Source: Beroe forskalii
Lineage: Eukaryota; Ctenophora; Nuda; Beroida; Beroidae
NCBI GenBank assembly: GCA_011033025.1
Contig: WFMF01000001.1
Coordinates: 356,655 to 420,654, forward strand
DNA: 64,000 bases
Direction: 5' to 3'
Position 1 is the stretch's first letter. Each line of letters begins with the position of its first letter. Shown here in pieces: positions 57,918 to 64,000 of this stretch. A model generated the notes under the pieces. It worked only from the letters and a program-made list of their open reading frames with translations. It made no database searches and was not told where the DNA came from. Position numbers and translations under genes: made by a program.

Positions 57918-58152
57918 GGCGGCCATAACGTTCGTTGGTCGATTGAATGGAATTGGTCAATGGATCAACTTCATTTCATCGACTGATGTGTTTTAAATAT
58001 AAAATCTTTGAGCTAGTAAGGAAACAACTAAATATTGCTCATTTAAACACGATTCAAGTCATTAGGGACCGGTTAAACACATCGTTCTTTCAATTGAAGT
58101 TGATTGATTGACCAATTCCATTCGATCGACCGACAAACGTTATGGCCACCTC
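57918..58152. mobile_element. 235-bp foldback element
   Basis: The left arm 57918-57995 (GGCCATAACGTTCGTTGGTC, GAATGGAATTGGTCAAT) returns inverted at about 58078-58150 (ATTGACCAATTCCATTCGAT, AACGTTATGGCC). Arms are roughly 85% identical by eye. Noncoding; no certain target duplication. Confidence 0.7.
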
Positions 58153-58402
58153 ATTTTCATACTGTTTTAAATTGTTAAAAATTGTAAATGCAAGTTCATT
58201 GAATGATGCAATCTTTTGAGCACTGTCTTTAATTCAGAATCGTGTTGGTGTATTTCCAAAAATGTTATATTGTATATTGTATTGAAATATCTTACATTTT
58301 TTCATTCATACTTGATGTACTGTTTAAGGTCACAAGGAAAATATTTCTGCTCAGTTAGGGCATTGGCTTTCTTAAATTTGATATACTTCTGGGGACTACT
58401 CA

Positions 58403-59837
58403 ATGGTAACACCTGATGATGATAATGCATTCAAGAAAATATTGACAACTGATCCAGGGACATTGCCTAAAGGTTAGTGATGAATTTGCATTTTCCCATA
58501 TCTAATTTCTTTTCCTGAAAGGTTGATTATATCATGTTATGGGAGACTTTCAAGAGGTTACAAACTTTATTTTAGCCATCATAACTGAATTGCTATCAGC
58601 TTCAATAATAGAAAATTCTATTAAATTCTATTAAATATATTAAATATATGATTGATTTGTGGTTGAAATTAGTATTATATCTCCTAGGTACTCAAAGACA
58701 ACAGTCATGGTTGCAATCCATAGGTTTGTCAAACTCATCAGCTGAAGGGGATCAGTTAATAACTTGTCCCACTTGTAGAGGCAGTGGCATTAAGGAATAC
58801 ACTGGAAGTGAATTGGTAACAATTTTTCAATTTTACTTAATTTCATACATATTTATTTCTAATTTCTGTCTATAGCATTCAAATTAATAGCCATGTCAAT
58901 AGCATGTTAATCAATATCCTTTCATTTTCACACTTAAATGAAAGACTAAAATATCCTTTCAATTTTTAGGTTGCTCTCATACCCTTCACAGATGAAAGAC
59001 TGAAACCCCGAAAGACTAAAATCAAAATAGCCATAGTACTTTTCATCTGTGGCCTAATAATTGGGACTTTGACCTACACTTTATTTCCTGGTCCTGTCAA
59101 TGTCATGTCAACAAATGCAGAATTAGTCAATGCCTCCATTATCGCAGCCAACTGGTCTAGTGCCTCTTTTGCTTCTGGCAAATCATTTATCTATTGGAAA
59201 GTTGACATCACTGTTGAGAATGAAAATAGAGTTCTACCCATATACATTGATATGTTGGATGTTTTCTTGAAAGTTGATGTGAGTAGTCTGTTAGTTAAAA
59301 GTTATGGTTTGAATCATGTTATGTTACTTTTTTGATTGTACTAACTGAATGCTGCATCAGCTCATGACTTTTTCATAAAAAATTTTCACCTTTTTCAGCT
59401 CTTCTGATTTATAATCATAAATAATTTCCTCTCTCCAGGCATGGGAACATGCTATGGTGGGCAATGAAACATATAGTAACTTTACAGTGGGTGCAAACAA
59501 CAAAATCACCCATTCATTTTACCTGAGAACACCCCACCATGCTCGAAGTACAGCTAACTACAGTGATGCTGTTTTGAACTGTCGGTGCTGCCAGCAGTAT
59601 GGGAATTGGAATGAAATGTTCATGTTGAATTCTGCAACCCTGCATTACTCCCTGAAAATAGCTGGCTTTAATTACTTCTCATCATTTATTTCTAGCCAGG
59701 AAAAGTTTTATTCTGGGAACTGTAACTACTTTGATAACATTGGTGTGTTAGACATCAAGTGTGAGACATATAATACTTGCATCAGTAAGTTGAATCAAAT
59801 TGAATATCATCAGCATCATGGGGACCATCCAGGGTGA
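58403..59837 (+). CDS. TMEM106: TMEM106-family lysosomal membrane protein
   Basis: Exons 58403-58472, 58688-58815, 58970-59278 and 59439-59837 join in frame to 301 residues (human TMEM106B 274). A cytosolic N-terminus carries LITCPTCRGSGIKEY, the CPxCxGxG motif of the family. A single transmembrane helix follows near 80-102 (IAIVLFICGLIIGTLTYTLF). The lumenal domain has candidate N-glycosylation sites (NASI, NWSS, NETY, NYSD) and a Cys-rich end (CRCC; SGNCNYFDN; CETYNTC). TMEM106 proteins are type II membrane proteins of late endosomes and lysosomes acting in lysosome acidification and transport. The start is the first ATG of the exon whose phase fits. A paralog lies 3.5 kb downstream. Confidence 0.88.
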
Positions 59838-61944
59838 AACCAGCCATTTTTTGTATCAATAATAAACGTTAATTCATTTGCTTATGCATTTGTTTACACC
59901 TCTGATTTTTTATCGTCCTATCATTTATTTTTTATTCAAAGTTTTTAATGGACTAGTAGTTACTGTACTGTCAATTAGTTATATTGCATTATTGCTTAGT
60001 TTTATACTTTTATATAATAAAAACTAGTCCTTTGAGCTGAAGAGAAAATTAACAGCTGTATTGAGTGAATGATTGTATTTCTATTCAGTCAAATACATTT
60101 TGAGTTTTTCAATAATAATTCTTCTTTAATGAAACTTCTAAATTAATTATTTCTATAATATTCTATGTTTTCAATGTTTGATTCCATATTATGATTATCC
60201 ATACCAGAACAGATATTTGCCATTTTTATATTGATAGCTTTTTATTGATATTATAAGATAATTTTTGTATGATATTGATAAGTATTTATTGTCGTTGTGA
60301 TCAATTGTGATTTGAGTGTTTTAAATAAGGATCACCAATCTGCTTATTATATCTTGTTTTTAGCAAGTAAATTTTTTGATTGTTACTGTATAGGAAGGAG
60401 ATAGGTACTGAATTTGTGAATTTTCTAAATCATTGATCATTCATTAATGGTCATTCAATAACCATTTATGCTCTTTAAATGTTTGCTGCTCGATATGTAC
60501 TATTACTTTAAACTAGAATGGTATACCTCAATGTACTAAACCTAACAGTACTATACTTTAATGAAAGTATCATTATACCTGTTTATATCAAAAACTAATA
60601 AGCTTATGCACCAATATTCGCCACAGAATTATGTAACCCTATATCTCGTATTCTTGCTGACCACTAATACTCTACCTCCACTCTAGGACTACAAAATATG
60701 ATCTGAGTCCCATGCCTTACCCCGTCTGACGACACCTCAAAACACCCTGTAGAGAGGACCAGTTAGTGTGCATACTCTGTACACCAGTATACAACTGGTG
60801 TACGAACTGATTGATGAGTGGTGGCAAGGAGGAGAATGACTTTCACAAGATCCTAACTTCTGCTCCCCCTCCAAGCACTTCATCTGGAAGAGGTCGGTTG
60901 GTAGATCAGTTTTTAACAACATTAAAGATAAAATTTCTAATAGATATAAGTAAATAATTATGATCTGAAATTGTTAGACATTCAATGGTTTTATCATATC
61001 ATATTTTTCATATATATGATATTTAGTTGTATCATCCTTCCTGAGAAGGCTCACAGATATCATTTGACTGTGCAGCCGAGAGTGCTGCCCAGTTTTTCAG
61101 AAACTTCTTTGGTAGTGCGAATGGAAATGGTAATGCTGAGAAAGGTAGAATATGGTGTCAGATTAATTAAAGTATGTTGATTCAGGGATTACTGAGTACT
61201 GACATCTTAATTACTCACCGTCTTTTATTTACTTATCTATTTTAATCTACAAAGCTCAGTACAAAGTTGCAGTGAATCGATCAACTCATGTTCCTGCATA
61301 ATGCAAATGTGATACATACTGTTCTATAATTTATGTTGTAACACGTAATTTTCAATCAAAAACTATTCGCGCTTCGTTCACTTATAGATGATCGCGTTTA
61401 CATGTGAATCATTCATTGTGTTGTGATTTTATATGTTCCAGTTGACACTCTCAAGGTATTGTACTCAATACACACATAGACGTGTATTTATTCTGTGTAC
61501 GCTACATACACAACAATAGCATTCAGTGAACAAACAATCCCTCATGGGGCTCACAACAAGCATGTAAATATATTTATGTGTTAGAGAAAGAGTGAGTTCC
61601 AGGAATAGAATCATATCTCATGCTCCAGACCTGATTTCAGGTTAAAGGTTAACCAGATTTGGCAATCCCTCATTGAGTCGATCACAACATATTTCTTATA
61701 AAATTATAATAGAAAGATAGAAATAATGTTTGTACAGTGTGTATACTGTACAGTGTATACGAGGGAAAATTTCAAGTCTTATAATGCGGTTTTTCCGTTT
61801 TCAGTTTGATGAAATGGCATTTTTAAACAGAAACAACTTTGTTCTCGACGCAGAATCTAGTTATCGTTACATTTACCCTTCATACACACCCCTCAATCTC
61901 CTCCCTCAGATCCCTTCCCTAACATCCCCTTTTCTCTCTCTCAG
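59838..61944. other. 2.1 kb between the two TMEM106 genes
   Basis: AT-rich; no domain-bearing exon seen. The first coding exon of the second TMEM106 gene should lie here by homology (about 70 bp ending in phase 1), but I could not identify it. Confidence 0.4.
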
Positions 61945-62370
61945 GTGTAACGCAGGCTCCCTCTAGTTCTTGGTTTAGGAAGGATGACAACCCACTGGTA
62001 ACGTGTCCCGTGTGCAAGGGTTCCGGGGTTAAGGAGAACACTACTGAACTTGTGAGTTTATTTTATAACTTGCTTATACTTTGGAGCCTGTCTAATCGTG
62101 TAGCTGCATAATTTATATTTTGCTCCTGTTCAAACTCCAATTCAGCTCTACCTACCAAAGTATCAAAACCAATTAAAGAGTATCCCTAATCCCCATCCCA
62201 CTTCCTAACCCATTCCTTGTTTCAGGTTGCTCTAATCCCGTACTCTGATGAGAGGTTACAGCCCCGACACACGACGCTGAAGATCGCCATAGCCCTGGTT
62301 ATCACGGCTATAATAATCGGGTGTCTTTTCTTTGTCTTCTTCCCGCGACATGCTGGCGCTGAGTCAACGG
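61945..62370 (+). CDS. TMEM106: Second TMEM106 gene, two middle exons (partial)
   Basis: Exon 61945-62051 (VTQAPSSSWFRKDDNPLVTC, PVCKGSGVKENTTEL) and exon 62226-62370 (VALIPYSDERLQPRHTTLKI, then a transmembrane helix ALVITAIIIGCLFFVFF). Both acceptors and the phase pattern match the neighbour: GT completes a Gly codon, and the next exon begins VALIP. Exon 3 ends earlier than in the neighbour (GTCAACGG before GTATGT). The lumenal exons are not seen before 64000, so they lie downstream or are lost. Base composition is more GC-rich than in the neighbour. Confidence 0.75.
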
Positions 62371-63917
62371 GTATGTCTCACGTTTTCGATGCATTTTTCA
62401 TTGTCTCTTGTCTCGACCTTTTTGTGCGCGGCTTAATGCTCCGCGCGTGGATCATGCCTTTTCGTACTTACGTAAGTAGAAAAAAGCATCCACCATGTAC
62501 GGCGTTTTACGAAAAGGTCAGAACGCCTGGGTTATTTCACATTGTTATGAAGCAATTGTGAGAATTGTGATATCAGTGAATGATGTTATCAATTCTAAAG
62601 CAGCGCTAATTTTTATTAAACTTGGACGATCAGATCCAGCGTCTTAATGAAACCCGATATATCTGATCTCCAATCTGTATTCTAATTTATATACCCTTAT
62701 ATACCCAATTCAACATGTTCATATTACACTCACATGAGTTATGACGGGTGCCTGTTCCTTGCAACTGGTAACCTGTTAACCTGTAACATGATACTCTCCA
62801 AGATAACACACACTCTCTGTAGTAGTGTGTACCTTAAAAACACGCCCGCATGTGGTCTCCAGCCTCTCTCCAACTGAGAGAGGGCACCAGGTGTAGGAGT
62901 GCATGAAGTCTGACTGAACCTACACGATAATATGCTGATACACTGGAGTTTAAAGCTCCGTTGCGATCATTGATATATTACGTCACAAGTCATGCTTCAT
63001 GCCTCACATGTTGGTTGGTTAGTTGGTTAAGTGCGCTTCCGCGGAGGCGCAGTGCCATACGACATGGCCCCTCATAGTCTGAGGGGCAACGGTCGCGGTT
63101 TGGCTGATATGTTGGCATAACTAATAGTCTATATAGTAGAGGACAGATATCTATATAGAATATTGTTCGCTTAACTATATTCTCCAATTGGGTAATAGAC
63201 CCCAATGGCCCCAACTCAAGCAGTTATCTGTCTGTTCAACTTGAGCCGAAAACATACGGTTTGCTTCTTTTCGAGGCGATGAAGCAACCAAATATTCTCC
63301 TCCCGTTCTCCTTTATCTGGACAAGAAACGGGAAAGAGTGTCCTGAATCATGTTAGTATTCTGGGGCGAACAGAGGGACATCCCGTGATTTGGTTTGGAT
63401 TTATTTTGGGGTTTTGTTTTGATTATCCCCACAAGCGTGGCTTAGCATATTATTACTAAGTTATTTCTTGTTTCCCTTTCATTTTTGATGATTCATGGTT
63501 TACTTAATCAAAGATTCCGTCAGTACTTCCATATTTTTCAGCTGATGTTTTAGTGTTTACTGTATTATGAGTTACCTTGCCTTTTCTCCTGCTAATTTAT
63601 GATTTTTGCAGTTTGCAGATTACATAAGTACATAAACAGTCGGGTGTTTTATTGATGTACTCTCATGTGGGTTCAACTTTCATAGCAAAAATTAGTCTAA
63701 CTAGCAAGCCTGTTGAGCCTACAAATACACAGCTACACAGCACTTCGTTTGCAAATTCTAAACTTAATTCAAACTTGATATTTTCTCTAAAGGTGATAGT
63801 GTTTTATACGTTTCTAATGCCTGAAATTTTTTTTATTAACCACTGGTTTCAGGGCAGTAGTTAGTTTAAAACTAACCATCATGAACTCAGATTAGATCCT
63901 TACTGTACGACATTATT
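62371..63917. other. No further gene seen to the window end
   Basis: Expected lumenal exons of the second TMEM106 gene are not recognisable. Contains the possible tRNA-derived repeat at 63012. Confidence 0.4.
63012..63110 (+). repeat. Possible tRNA-derived repeat (SINE-like)
   Basis: TTAGTTGGTTAAGTGCG resembles a tRNA A box region and GGTCGCGGTTTGGC, 70 bp on, loosely a B box. It does not fold as a good tRNA by eye. Weak call. Confidence 0.2.
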
Positions 63918-63918
63918 A

Positions 63919-63955
<37 letters not shown>

Positions 63956-63956
63956 C

Positions 63957-64000
<44 letters not shown>
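63918..64000. repeat. (TGAT)n microsatellite
   Basis: About twenty units of TGAT with one ACTGAT interruption at 63954, running to the window end. Confidence 0.97.

Overview
The window is nuclear DNA of an animal that is not a vertebrate. Genes are split by GT-AG introns, the base composition is AT-rich, and it carries animal families: a Mind bomb E3 ligase, two homeobox genes, a transglutaminase N-domain, TMEM106, CR1/L2-like non-LTR retrotransposons, and many short foldback elements. I cannot fix the phylum from the sequence.

Layout. 1-3.8 kb: a 21-bp minisatellite, then two transglutaminase N-domain exons split by a 2-kb, 31-bp minisatellite. 5.9-10.7 kb: the 3' half of a Mind bomb gene (last ankyrin repeats and three RING fingers), with an intronless homeobox gene nested antisense in one of its introns. 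10.7-14.7 kb: noncoding, with foldback repeats. 14.8-23 kb: a CR1/L2-like element and a complete MCM2 gene with a second element in its first intron. 23.4-28.2 kb: a MadBUB spindle-checkpoint kinase. 30.5-34.5 kb: AAGAB and POP1. 35.9-39.8 kb: an unrecognised coiled-coil gene. 43.9-46.3 kb: the ATP synthase OSCP subunit, reverse strand. 47.0-47.8 kb: a second homeobox gene, paralogous to the first including its promoter. 48.6-53 kb: a POLDIP3-like RRM gene and a decayed tandem copy. 54.3-55.9 kb: two tandem intronless FAHD1 paralogs. 56.3-58.2 kb: near-perfect palindromes and foldbacks. 58.4-62.4 kb: one complete and one partial TMEM106 gene. The window ends in a TGAT microsatellite.

The genes are mostly unrelated housekeeping genes, not a pathway, although MCM2 and MadBUB both serve the cell cycle. 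Two things stand out. First, short tandem duplications repeatedly sit exactly on gene landmarks: 5' splice sites (about 64 copies in one array, four in another), a 3' splice site (five extra in-frame copies), a stop codon (five copies), a start codon (two copies), a homeobox 3' end (three copies), and a 13-bp direct repeat bounding an OSCP intron. Second, the MadBUB protein joins BUBR1-type motifs (two KEN boxes, five ABBA motifs, a GLEBS-like motif, a B56-binding KARD) to an intact BUB1-type kinase.

Caution: MadBUB and AAGAB carry single-base indels at short homopolymers, POP1 has one in-frame stop, and the second POLDIP3 copy is riddled with indels. Assembly error must be excluded before reading biology into any of these.
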